DNA from: Dugong dugon
Taxonomy: Eukaryota > Chordata > Mammalia > Sirenia > Dugongidae
DNA length: 64,000 bases
Direction of reading: 5' to 3'
NCBI GenBank assembly: GCA_030035585.1
Contig: CM057480.1
Span: 4,705,001 to 4,769,000, forward strand
A program made the position numbers and the translations under genes. Numbering within the stretch: position 1 is the stretch's first letter; each line of letters begins with the position of its first letter. The notes beneath the pieces are model-generated. The model was not told the DNA's origin. It worked only from the letters and a program-made list of their open reading frames with translations, and did not search any database. This document shows, piece after piece, positions 47,004 to 57,299 of this stretch.

Positions 47004-48073
47004 CACAACCACATAACTATACCTCTTTATACACAACATTACTTACAATATATATTTCACATAAATTATATATTTTTATATAGTATATAAATTTAATAAC
47101 GGCTTTCTATGCCATGCTGTGGATTGTGCTCCTGACTCACACTGTCGGTGAGACAGAAATGGTGTGAGCGTTTGGGGAAGTTGAAGGGGGCAATAGCTTG
47201 CTGTCTCATTTATCAGATTATTTAGGATCATGCAAAACTACTTCATCATAAAAGTAAAAGCAAACTTAGAGCTATGTAAAATTTTATACACAAGGCAGGA
47301 TGAGGTTTCATGCAATTTTCAATAACTATCAAGTGTGGTGCACAGTATCTCATGTCTGATACTAGCAGACCTTTTCCCTCCATATCTGTGTAAGTCTGAA
47401 GAGGTAGGGAGTACTATCAAGGTTCTTTTAAGAGAGTAGGATGTAACTTAAGCCCAGTGTGTGATGGGAGCTTGGGTGAACTCATTTCATGCAAAGTTAT
47501 CCTTAAGGCCGTCCATATTGGCACAGCCCAGAGACCTGGGCTTGTATGCCCTGGAGAGCTGCCTTGAATGCAGGACTCGTTCAGTCCTGCTGTCTTGCTT
47601 AGATCTTTGTCAATTTTCTCCCTTACGTCAGTCAGTGAAGACAAACCACACTAGCTATTTATTTTAACAGAGAGAATTTAATTTAGTAAATTGTTTTAAA
47701 AGCTGTTAGAGAACTGAGAAAGCAAAAAAACAAAACAAAACAACCCAACACTGAGGCATCTCAGAGGTAGTTAACTGTAGGAAGCAGCCCTCACCCCTCG
47801 AGCTGCCAACAAGGAGCACTGAGATGAACCTTCTCCAGACTCTCGGTCTTCCTCTAACATCTCTATTGGCAGAATCTGACATAAACCCAGCTACCAAAGA
47901 AGAAATGTGGTTTGCAAGTTTTTAGACCTGGCATAACAAAGCAAAGTAGCCAACGATGTGTTTGAGCTAAGAGAAAATAGCTTAATACCCAGCACATTCC
48001 CATGGGTATGCATGTCCTCTTCCACTTTGGGGCAGGACAGGGCTCTACTTAACATAATTAGAAAACTCAGACC
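47004..48073. other. No recognisable feature
   Basis: AT-rich start (TA-rich at 47040-47100), then unique sequence. No supported gene. Confidence 0.4.
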
Positions 48074-48288
48074 AAAAAAAAAAAAAAAAAAACAGTTGTC
48101 ATGGAGTTGATTCCAACTCATGGTGAACCCATGTATGTCAGAGTAAAACTGTGCTCCATAGGGTTTTCAATGGCTATGATCTTTTGGAAATAATCTCTAG
48201 GCCTTTCTCCAGAGGCACTTCCGGGTATATTTGAACCACGAACCTTTTGGTTAGTAGCTGAGCACTTAAGTTCCACCAAGGTACTCCA
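48074..48288 (-). mobile_element. AfroSINE, alternative subtype, reverse orientation
   Basis: An A run (48074-48091) precedes 'cagttgtcatggagttgatt', body 'gtgctccatagggttttcaa', middle 'tctctaggcctttctccaga', B-box complement 'atatttgaaccacgaacctt', degenerate head. Confidence 0.93.
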
Positions 48289-49504
48289 GAACACTTAGAA
48301 CCATGGTATTACTACCCAATGACTTGGAATATTCCTTCTGCCTAAAAATTGCCCTGGTCCTCCTTTCCCTAGGCTATTTCTCCTGTGAACACCTCCCAAA
48401 GTCCAACTTTGCTTCTTGGGGCACTACTTTTGACCTAGTAGCCAAATAACTTTAGGGCAAGCCCTTCAACCAGGTCTCCTACCCCAGCCCGAGCCTGCCC
48501 TCATTTGAGCTCCCTTGTTTTCTCTACTACCTAGGAATTAGCTGACTGCATGCCTTATCGCACACAAAACAACACTTTGTTGACCTAAGGACATAAAAAT
48601 CTACATTTAAAATCCTGAAAAGCTGCACTGTATAACAAGAAAGAAATATCCTTCATTACATTCAGAAAGATCCATCATCACTCCATCAAAATACTTTCCT
48701 TGCCCACTGTAAAAAGTGTTAATTTCCTAAATTTTCTGAAAGACAATTCTTTCCTTTACAAAAGTGTTCCCTTTTAGGGTTTTTCTCTCTCCCCTTTACT
48801 CATATTCAAGGACTTCTAATTATAAAACCAGGGAACCAAATTGAATGGAATAATATAAAGAAAAGAAAACAAAAGAATACTGACAGATAGTGGAAATTGC
48901 TCATTGCTAAGAAGAGATCATGAAATACTTCAACTGGCTACAGAAAACCAAAGACTCACTCTGTAATTCATCACAAACCTATTGTGGACATTGTATATTT
49001 CTTCCTGGTGCCCATCCATCATTCCATCTGGCATACGGCATGCATTATGCTCCATTTGTTTCATGTTTAATGTGCTTTTCTTTTTAGAAGTAGAATATGA
49101 ACCAAATAAAGCTGTGAAGAATTTTCTACATAAAATACTTTATTCTTAATTACATTAAAGAATTTCTTCTCAAGAACATTCAGAACTGATTCAGTCAGCA
49201 TCTTTACTCTGTGGAACTTTTTGTGTTTCCTGGCATCACTTCTTAATTCAGTTTAGATCCATGATTTAATCTGTACAAAAAGGATAAGTCTAAGAAAGTG
49301 TTCCTTATAAGTTAAAATACATTTCAATGGTCAAGGAGGGAAAAAATAATCCATTACCATTTCAATGGTATCTTACTATGTTCTAATCATTTAAAATTAG
49401 TCATCTCTTTATGGCCCATATGGTTGTTTTTATATGACAAACACTCCACGAATCAGAGAGTTTTAATATGTTTAAGCTAAATAAGACCACTCCAACCATC
49501 TACT
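48289..49504. other. No recognisable feature
   Basis: AT-rich unique sequence of about 1.2 kb without a supported gene. Confidence 0.4.
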
Positions 49505-49620
49505 TGATTATCTTCTATAGATGAAAAATTACACCCTCAAAATATGGGTGACTTGTCCAAATTCAGGAAATAGTACCTGTGGTGGGACAAAACTTCCAGT
49601 TCCATAGTATCATTCTAGAG
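49505..49620 (-). repeat. MIR fragment, reverse orientation
   Basis: 'atagatgaaaaattacaccc', 'gggtgacttgtccaaattca', 'ggaaatagtacctgtggtgg' fit a diverged MIR complement. Confidence 0.5.
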
Positions 49621-49644
49621 TTCCTTCCAATATGCTACACTAAG

Positions 49645-49850
49645 AAGCCCTGGTGGCACAATGGTTAAGCACTCTCTGCTAACCGAAAGGTCGTCACTTC
49701 GAACCCACCGGGACGCTCCTCAGGAGAAAGATATGGCACTCTGTTCCCATAAAGGTAACAGCCTAGGAAACCCCATGGGGCACTTCTACTCTGTCTTATA
49801 CGGTCGCTATGAGTCAGCATCGACTCGACAGCACACAGCACACAAAACCA
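49645..49850 (+). mobile_element. AfroSINE, long type
   Basis: Head 'agccctggtggcacaatggt', B-box 'cacttcgaacccaccgggac', middle 'agaaagatatggcactctgt', body 'gcacttctactctgtcttat', tail 'atcgactcgacagcacacag'. The tail has duplicated CAGCACA. Confidence 0.95.
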
Positions 49851-50097
49851 AACATCTCATCCACAGGCCACATTAAACAGCATTGTTGACTAGTCCATAC
49901 TGCTCCAGGATAATTTTTTTTTTTATATCACCCTAGTGTATATTTGGTAATGCAGACAATTTCTGAATACTTAAAGCAATGTAGGGAATGAAAGAGAATG
50001 AATAATTGAAAACCATATATTTTGATATTCTGCTTTTGGCAGTTATTCACACATCTTCCCAAATAAAGCTTGGTTCACAGTTTCTAATATATCTCAG

Positions 50098-50770
50098 ACC
50101 AAACCAGACTATGGTCACAAAACAATAAAAAGAAAAACAACTGAGGGTGTAGGGACCATGGTTTCGGGGAACATCTAGCTCAACTGGCATAACATAGTTT
50201 ACAAAGAAAATATTATACATTCTACCTTGTTGAGTAGCATCTGGAGTCTTAAAAGCCTGTGAGTGGCCATCTAAGACACTCCACTGGTCTCACCCCTTTG
50301 GGAGCAAAGGAGAATGAAGAAAACTAAAGACACAAGGGAAAGATTAGTTCAAATTCCTAATGAACCAAAAGTACCACAGCCTCCACCAGACTGAGTCCAG
50401 CACAACTAGATGGTGCCCGGCTACCACCACTGACTGCTCCGACAGGGATCACAATAGAGGGTCTCCGACAGACCTGGAGAAAAACGTAGAACAAAATTCT
50501 AACTCACAAAAAAAGACCAGTCTTACTGGCCTGACAGAGACTGGAGAAACCTCGAGACTATGGCCCCTGGACGCCTCTTTAGCTCAGTAATGAAGTTACT
50601 CCCAAAGTTCATCCTTCATCCAAAGATTAGACAGGCCCATAAAACAAAACGAGACTAAATGGACACACAAGCCTAGGGGCAAGGATTTGAAGGCAAGAGG
50701 GGACAGGAAAGCTGGTAATAGGGAACCCAAGGTCAAATCACATCCAAACGTGATTAAATATACCTGAGTC
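50098..50770 (+). mobile_element. Afrotherian retrotransposon 3'-region, probably L1-type
   Basis: 'aacatctagctcaactggca', 'gtagcatctggagtcttaaa', 'gagtggccatctaagacact', 'ctagatggtgcccggctacc', 'cagtcttactggcctgacag' share order with the antisense insertion at 57601-58233 ('agatggctgcttgcaagctt', 'aaccaggcaccatctagttc'). From recall this is an L1-type 3' region common in elephants. The 76-codon frame at 50360-50590 is part of it. Confidence 0.6.
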
Positions 50771-51024
50771 TTAGTTTTTGTCACCATTGGTGGGTGTAAG
50801 GGCTGAGGTTTGAAGCAATGACCTTGACAAAAATATAATGTACATTATACTGTACCATGCCCTCTCTCACCAGCTGTAACATACTGAAAAGCCAAGCATG
50901 GCCAAGTGATGCAACCGGGGCAAAATTACCAAGATGACTTGAAAATTTGAGTTCTGTACCTGTAGGTACCAAGAGCTGACTGCTTTTTCTAAGTGATTGC
51001 AAAAGCTCTGTCCTTCACTAGCAC

Positions 51025-51125
51025 AGTGGGAGGCAGCACAGTGGAATGGAAAGAACCATGATCTTGAAATCACAAGACTTGGTTTAAGACACATCTTCAC
51101 CATCCTTATCTAGTTTAATCCCACA
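51025..51125 (+). repeat. MIR head fragment
   Basis: 'aggcagcacagtggaatgga', 'aagaaccatgatcttgaaat', 'cacaagacttggtttaagac' follow the MIR 5' part. Confidence 0.65.
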
Positions 51126-51147
51126 AATATTTATTGTCAGCCTATTA

Positions 51148-51540
51148 TTGTTAGTTACCATTTAGTCAGCTCCAACTGAGCGTGACCCCATGTACAACAG
51201 AACGAAATGTTGCCCCATCCTGTGCCATCTTCACAATCAGCCACTGTGTATACTGAGTGCCTTCCAACCTAGGGGGCTCATCTTCCAGCACTATATGAGG
51301 CAATATTCTGCTGTGATCCATAGGATTTTCATTGGCTAATTTTCAGTAGACCACCAGTCCTTTATTCCTAGTCTTAGTCTGAAGCCCCACTGAAACCTGT
51401 CCACCATGGGTACCCTGCTGGTATTTGAAATACTAGTGGCATAGATTCCAGCTTCACAGCAACATGTAAGCCACCACAGTATGACAAACTGACAGATGGG
51501 TGATGGGCTTATGTTAGGCTGAATGACTTGGAATACAGTC
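51148..51540 (-). mobile_element. Internally deleted RTE derivative, reverse orientation
   Basis: The 3'-end complement ('accatttagtcagctccaac', 'gtacaacagaacgaaatgtt', 'catcttcacaatcagccact') is joined directly to complement of RTE leader-like sequence ('ctcatcttccagcactatat', 'ttttcattggctaattttca', 'aaacctgtccaccatgg', 'atgacaaactgacagatggg'). The whole coding region is missing. Confidence 0.8.
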
Positions 51541-51766
51541 ATGAATAAAACTCAGAAACTACCCTCAATGAGCATACAATCTAGTAAGAAGACCAGAAAT
51601 ATAAACAATAATAAAAGTAGCATAAAAGAGCAATATATGCTGAGGCATATGAACACATACAGAGTACGTTAGAAAGTCATAAAAATTTATTGAAGGTGGG
51701 GGTTATATGAAGGCTCCTTTCTTTCTTTGAGTTTTCCTTAGCAGAAATTCACTAGGACTTGGATAG

Positions 51767-51925
51767 CAAACCAAACCCACTGCCAACGAGTCAATTCCAA
51801 CTCATAGCAACCCTATAGGACAGAGTAGAACTGCCCCATAGGGTTTCCAAAGAGCTGCTGGTAGATTCAAACTGCTGACCTTTTGGTGAGCAGCCAAGCT
51901 CTTAACCACTGTGGCACCAGGGCTC
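51767..51925 (-). mobile_element. AfroSINE, short type, reverse orientation
   Basis: 'aaaccaaacccactgccaac', 'gagtcaattccaactcatag', 'ggacagagtagaactgcccc', 'gattcaaactgctgaccttt', ending 'ggcaccagggctcc'. Full length and well preserved. Confidence 0.96.
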
Positions 51926-52075
51926 CAGGGCTCAAATACAGGTAGTTTAGTAGGAAATGAACTCCAGGAAGCAGAAGAAATTGAAAGAGATAGTAAGCCA
52001 AGAAAGCAGAAAAAGTCAATTTACACGCGCATTATAAGTTTGCTGCTCTGGGCAATGGGAGCTCCATTCCACTAA

Positions 52076-52239
52076 TCTGAAAAAAACCTATCGTCTTTGA
52101 GTCGATTCCAACTCATAGCAACCCTGTAGGACAGAGTAGAGCTGCCCCACAGAGTTTCCAAGGAGGGCCTGGTGGATCTGAAATGCTGACCCTTTGGTTA
52201 GCAGCCGCAGCACTTAACCACTACACCACCAGGGTTTCC
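52076..52239 (-). mobile_element. AfroSINE with exact 12-bp target-site duplication, reverse orientation
   Basis: Body 'ggacagagtagagctgcccc', 'ctgaaatgctgaccctttgg', head complement 'accactacaccaccagggtt'. CCATTCCACTAA flanks it at 52064-52075 and 52240-52251, which fixes the ends. Confidence 0.97.
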
Positions 52240-52630
52240 CCATTCCACTAAGGCCCTCTGAAATGCCTACCAGAATTATCCTCCTGAAGGGCAGGAGGCT
52301 GGAGCATTATCCACCAGCTCCTTAACCTCATTGATTGAAGGTTGCCCCCATTGCTAATCTTTCCATTTCCTTGTCTGTGCATGTTCATAGGAGAACAGGA
52401 TCACCCATGAAACCATAGAAGACCTCAGGGCAAAAACCAGGAAGATGTTCGAGGTGGCACACTGCTGTCTGGAGGGAAGTCTGAACTCACAAGGAATTGT
52501 CCACCCCAGCAGTGGCTAAAATCAGAGATGAGCTTGGGGGCTGTGGTGCAAGGCATCAAATGGTCTATTACAGTGCTCCAAAAGGAAATGATGTCTAAGA
52601 TATGATTTTAAGGATAAATAGGAATTTTCT

Positions 52631-53473
52631 TGACTGATGATATTGAGCTTCTCCATCATCTCTTTTCACAGCTGTAATCAACTGGATTCCTGTGCAATTC
52701 ATTTGGTGAGGTCCATGTGTATAGTGGCCAATTGTGTTGTTGAATAGAAGTATTTCCTATGAATAAGTCATTGCTCTTGCAGAATTCTACCATGTGATCT
52801 CCAGTATCTTTCTATCATCAAGGCTGTATTTTCCAACTAATCCTTCTTTGTTTCCAGCTTTCGCATTTCAATCACCAGTAATTATCAATGCATCTAGTCT
52901 GCATGTTCCATCAATTTCAGACTGCAGCAGGTGGTGAACAATCTTCAATTTCTTCACCTTTGGTGTTCATGTTTGGTGTGTAAATCTGAATAATAGTTGT
53001 ATTAAATGGTCTTCCTTGTAGGCCTATGGATATTAACCTATCACTTACTGTGCTGTACTTTTCAGTCGCCTCATGTGCATGCAAAATCTGAACAATGAAA
53101 AAAGGAAAACAGAGAAGAATTGATGCTTTTGAATTGTGGTGTTGGAGAAGAGTATTGATATACCATGGACTACCAGAAGAATGAACAAATCAGTCTTAGA
53201 AGAAATACGACCAGAATCCTCCTGAGAGGATGGTGAGACTTCCTCTGAACATGTCATTAGGAATGACCAATTACTAGAAGAGAACATCATGTTTGGTAAA
53301 GGAAAGAGTCAGCAAAAATGAGGGAAACCCTCAGTGAAATGGATTAATATAATAGTCCCATCAATGGAGTCAAACACGCCAACAATTATGAAGATGGCAC
53401 AGGACAAGGCAATGTTTTGTTTTATTATACATGAGATTGCTGAGTTACAGCTGACTTAACTGCAACTAACAAC
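52631..53473 (+). mobile_element. RTE LINE insertion with inverted 5' part, inside an 11-bp target duplication
   Basis: Two RTE pieces meet head to head. From 52631 to about 53060 the minus strand carries endonuclease sequence: words equivalent to FNTTIIQIYTPN, an ITGD box near 52880 and YTWTSP near 52715. From about 53060 to 53473 the plus strand carries the reverse transcriptase C-terminal and 3' end, colinear with 24949-25375, ending in 'gcaactaacaac'. AGGAATTTTCT flanks the whole unit exactly (52620-52630 and 53474-53484). The join lies in a shared TTTTCAG-like word. The reverse transcriptase core is missing and frames are broken. Confidence 0.92.
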
Positions 53474-53502
53474 AGGAATTTTCTAGATGAGTAATGTTAT
53501 GG

Positions 53503-53654
53503 TGGGAGCCCTGGTGGCGCAGTGGTTAAAAGCTCTGCTGCAAACCAAAAGGTCAGCAGTTCAAATCCATGAACTGCTCCTTGGAAACCCTATGGGGCAG
53601 TTCTACTCGTCCTTATGAGTCAGAATCGACTCGACGGCAATGGGTTTGGTTGTG
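53503..53654 (+). mobile_element. AfroSINE, short type, with target-site duplication
   Basis: 'gggagccctggtggcgcagt', 'cagcagttcaaatccatgaa', 'gcagttctactcgtccttat', 'gactcgacggcaatgggttt'. GTAATGTTATGG (53491-53502) and GTAACGTTATGG (53655-53666) flank it with one mismatch. A small deletion in the body removes the 'ctgtcctatagggtcgc' portion. Confidence 0.96.
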
Positions 53655-54329
53655 GTAACGTTATGGGGAAGACAGACAGAAGAGCATGTGTGAAGGCAGA
53701 GATGTGTGAGTGGACATAACATGTTTGAAAAATTACTAGTAGGTCAGGATGTCTTGAGGATAATGTTTGCATGAGGATAAGAAAAAGGTCTAGATATAAC
53801 GGTAGGTAGGGCAATATCAAAAAACATCAGAGTAAGGAGTTTGGACTTTTATTCTTAAGAGTGAAGACACAAAAATATCATTCTTAGTGCAATTCCTGGG
53901 ATAGACTGGATGGAAACATTTCTGGATGAAGGGAGAATATTAAGAAGTTGCTAAATTAACTATAGATGAGTAAGTGGGAGTAAACCAAGGTTGACTGAGT
54001 GAAGATTGAGAAAAGAAGATAAATCCAAGAAATACTTTCATAGAATATTGACAAGGGTTAATAATCAATTGGATGTAGCAGAAAAAGATGATTCAGTCAG
54101 AGGCAAATGTCTGGTTTTTGGACTGAGAGTGTGAGCGCATTGGGGATAACATTGCTATAGTGAAGCACATAGGAGGTAATGAATTTTGGCAATAGAAATA
54201 AATACTGAGTTCAATTTTAGGCAATTTTTGTTTAAAGTTCCCCTGGGGCCCATGGAGAAGATATTCACCAAGGACAGAAGTATCTGCAACCTAGAGAAGT
54301 TACTGCTAAACTATGACACTTATTAAAAT

Positions 54330-54480
54330 TGTTGGCATTCAGTTGGAAATCAACATTATGAGCATGCCTGAGATCATATACCATTTTACCTCTCTGAGTC
54401 TCTTTCTTAATAGACATGGAGCTTAGTCTATGCAATCTCTAAGGTCCCCATCTAGCTCTAGGACTGAATAATTTTATGAA
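54330..54480 (+). repeat. MIR-like fragment
   Basis: 'tttacctctctgagtctctt' and 'tctctaaggtccccatctag' then 'ctctaggactgaat' resemble the 3' part of MIR/MIR3. Confidence 0.5.
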
Positions 54481-54834
54481 TGGCTGCAAATCTCATTTCT
54501 TCTTTGAATGGCTTAACTTCTCACTGGGAAAATAACTTATGCAGATGAGGGTTACTCGGATTATATATGTATATGCACATGTCTAACGAATGGATTAAAT
54601 GTCATTTACTTCAATGCAGACAACTCTTTTTCTATAATAAGCCATATATTTTTCTTAAGAAAAGAATACATCAGATGAATTAATATTCAATTTTTTTTTT
54701 CATTTCTACTGGATGTTATTTATTTTGCTAGGCATAAAAAATACCAAATGAATGTGACTGGAAACTGCTAGCAAGGAGGAAAGTGTGGACATTATAAAAC
54801 CAACACTAATTTTTCAAAATAAGTGTTAAGTCAG
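54481..54834. other. No recognisable feature
   Basis: AT-rich unique sequence. Confidence 0.4.
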
Positions 54835-55110
54835 CTGTGTGAGCCAAGGGCTGTGTGAACAGAGGGGAAGAAGTGGCTAATTATGAGTGGGGTTAATAGA
54901 GGAAGTCTTTACAGAGATATCAAACAGGCTGGACTTTGAAAGAAAAGAAAGGTGAAACCTACTCAAAGTAGAAAAATAATATGAACAAAATGTGGAGGAA
55001 GTCAAAAACAATGTGGCTTAAGTTTGTAATTGCAAGGTAAGAGTAGAGAAAATTTTCCATCTTCAGTTTATTTGTAGATAAGAGCTTGGAAAGTGGATTA
55101 AGAAGAGATT
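54835..55110 (-). repeat. L2-like fragment, reverse orientation
   Basis: 'ggaagtctttacagagatat', 'caaacaggctggactttgaa', 'gaacaaaatgtggaggaagt' parallel the complement of the L2 3' half. Confidence 0.45.
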
Positions 55111-55682
55111 GCCAAAGGCCTTCCGTTCTCTTGGTTTGAGTATGGCTTTAACTACAGTTGTGGAAGATACACTGGGCCCCCAAATGAAAACGGGGACTAC
55201 TTTCAAAGTTCTTCTAGTTAGTATCTCCCCCATTATTCTCCTAGATCAACTAAATTTACAGTCCTCTATCTTCCTGCATCCCATTATCTACGAAGCCAAA
55301 CTACTTAGCGATAACCCAACTCACTTGCTATATTAAATACCTTCTCACCCTTTCTCTTGTTGACTTGTTGGCTCTAAAGTTTTGAGGTATCTTATGATCT
55401 ATTGATGGACCTAAGATCCAAACAGCTCACAAGCAGAAAATAGCAGCCATATTAGAACCAATATCTCTAAATTTGGAGTCAAAATCTCCATAGTAAAATG
55501 ATTCATTTCTGTTACCATCATTAGCTGTATAGTGATGAAAAGGACTAACATTGCAAAAGGAACATGGGGTACTGAAAAAAAATGGTTTTCTTCCTTGTTT
55601 ATTGATATAAGCACCATTTAAAATATATAATTTTGACCATCATGGGAGATACTTGTGCTTTAATTCTTATGCTCTAGGAGAT
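55111..55682. other. No recognisable feature
   Basis: Unique AT-rich sequence. The 75-codon frame at 55109-55336 has no recognised domain. Confidence 0.4.
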
Positions 55683-55725
55683 GTCAGTCATTCAATAAAT
55701 ATTTATTGAGTGGCTAGTATGTATT

Positions 55726-55880
55726 GGGAAACCCTGGTGGTGTAATGGTTAAGGGCTACAGCTGCTAACCAAAAGGTTGGCAGTTCCAAGGTGCTCCTTG
55801 GAACCCCTATGGGGCAGTTCTACTCTGTCTTGTAGGGTCACTATGAGTTGGAATCAACAGCAACAGGTTTGGTTTGGTTT
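55726..55880 (+). mobile_element. AfroSINE, short type (first of a tandem pair)
   Basis: 'aaccctggtggtgtaatggt', 'ggttggcagttccaaggtgc', 'cagttctactctgtcttgta', 'ttggaatcaacagcaacagg'. A short deletion lies in the B-box region. Confidence 0.95.
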
Positions 55881-55886
55881 ATATAG

Positions 55887-56074
55887 GAGCCCTGAGCTCT
55901 GATGGTGTAGTGGTTAAGAGCTCAGCTGCTAACCAAAAGGTTGGCAATTCAAATCCACCAGCTGCTCCTTGGAAACCCTATGGGGAAATTCTACTTGGTC
56001 CTATAGGGTCTCTATGAGTCAGAATCAACTCGGCGGTGACGGGTTGTCTTTTTGTTTTGTTTTGTTTTGTTTTA
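55887..56074 (+). mobile_element. AfroSINE, short type (second of a tandem pair)
   Basis: Head 'ggagccctgagctctgatgg' carries a small insertion. Then 'ggcaattcaaatccaccagc', 'gaaattctacttggtcctat', tail 'actcggcggtgacgggttgt' and (TTTTG)n to 56074. It starts about 6 bp after the first copy in the same direction. Confidence 0.95.
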
Positions 56075-56480
56075 AATACTGACATCATTTTAGATCTTGA
56101 GGCTATAGCTATGAACAAGATAAACCAAGTTACTTCTCTTATGGTGCTTACAGTCCAGTGGAAAAGATGAACTAAATAAAATCTAAAGGAATAAACTCAA
56201 CAAAATGCAAGCCACGCAGATAATTACATCTGGGTGATTAGATAATGAGTAAGGGGGATACTAAGGGAGGACTAGTTAAACTTCCTGACTCTCCTGCTCA
56301 GGACAAAGAAAAAAACTAGGTGGGGGAGAAATTCTCCATGAAGACTTTAGGGACCCTATGAAGCAGAGATTTAAGGAATCAAGAAGGAAAGAAAGTCCAA
56401 AGGTCGAGGAAACGGGAATTTGTGAATATTTTTCCCCTGAAAGTGTTTTACTAATTCTAGAAGAGGAGCTGAAGGTCTGA

Positions 56481-57131
56481 GAGGGTAAGGTATGGGACTT
56501 GGAAGCCAAACAATAGAGATCCCTGGAAAATACCCTCACTTTGGGTTAGGTCAGAAAGGGCTGTATTTTAGGAGTAAAAGTAAATTGGAAATGAACAACA
56601 GTCCCAGACACCGAAGTTCAGCTTCAACTATTTCCATCCCTGTAACTGGATTCAGATTATTGAGCACTGCTAGTGTCCCTACCTATCTGGCAGAAGGAAA
56701 TGTAATTTTTTTTTTTTCTGGAAAAGGATAACATCATGTAAGTCCTCCAGTTATTTTTACAAATACTTTTTTTCAAGTACAATGTCTGGCTTACACACAT
56801 AATCGAATATCCAAGTACATGAGAAAACAAACAAACAAAAAATCTTAGAAACAACACACTACAAAAACAGGTACACAGGGGCTACAGACTCTGAAGTTGT
56901 CAGACAAAAGCTTTAAAATAATTATGTTTACCATGTTCAAGCAGGTGATAGACAAGGTTTAGAATTTGAGTGGAAAAGTAGAAGTCATAAAAAAAGTGGA
57001 AATTCTAGAACTGAAAAATATAAGTGAAAATAAAACTCAATGAATGTTTTAGTAGCAAATTGGGAACAAGTGAAAAGAAAAATAAGAAGATTGAAGATAG
57101 ATTATAGGAAAATACCTGGAATAAACACGTA

Positions 57132-57134
<3 letters not shown>
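56481..57134. other. No recognisable feature
   Basis: AT-rich sequence with a T tract at 56707-56720 and a few A-rich stretches; no supported gene. Confidence 0.4.

Positions 57135-57172
<38 letters not shown>
57135..57172. repeat. (AC)19 microsatellite
   Basis: Uninterrupted AC run, directly next to the tail of a reverse AfroSINE fragment. Confidence 0.97.
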
Positions 57173-57174
<2 letters not shown>

Positions 57175-57240
57175 ATTACTGTCGAGTCAATTCCAACTCA
57201 TAGTGACCCTATAGGACAGAGTAGAACTGTCCTTAGTGCT
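57173..57240 (-). mobile_element. AfroSINE 3'-half fragment, reverse orientation
   Basis: 'cccattactgtcgagtcaat', 'tccaactcatagtgacccta', 'taggacagagtagaactgtc', then unrelated sequence. The 5' half is missing. The AC repeat occupies the position of the usual 'aaccaaacc' tail complement. Confidence 0.92.
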
Positions 57241-57299
57241 GAAGTGTTGGCAGAATACTCAACCAATTCTTTCTGGTAAAGGGAAAAAGTCTCTGCAGG

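Larger units (their letters stand above)
51126..54250 (-). repeat. Antisense L2 relic, repeatedly interrupted
   Basis: L2 3' end complement at 51115-51147 ('aatatttattgtcagcctat') resumes at 51545 ('cctcaatgagcatacaatct', 'ataaacaataataaaagtag') and, after further insertions, at about 53690-54250 ('gagtaaggagtttggacttt' and following). The pieces keep L2 order, so they plausibly form one old copy split by five younger insertions. The 51926-52063 and 52240-52619 intervals are unassigned. Confidence 0.5.
55683..56480 (-). repeat. L2 3' region, reverse orientation, split by two AfroSINEs
   Basis: 'ttcaataaatatttattgag', 'tggctagtatgtattggg' stops at about 55725. The same L2 resumes at about 56075 with 'gaggctatagctatgaacaa', 'atggtgcttacagtccagtg' and further. 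The two halves are consecutive in L2, with two SINEs between them. Confidence 0.72.
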
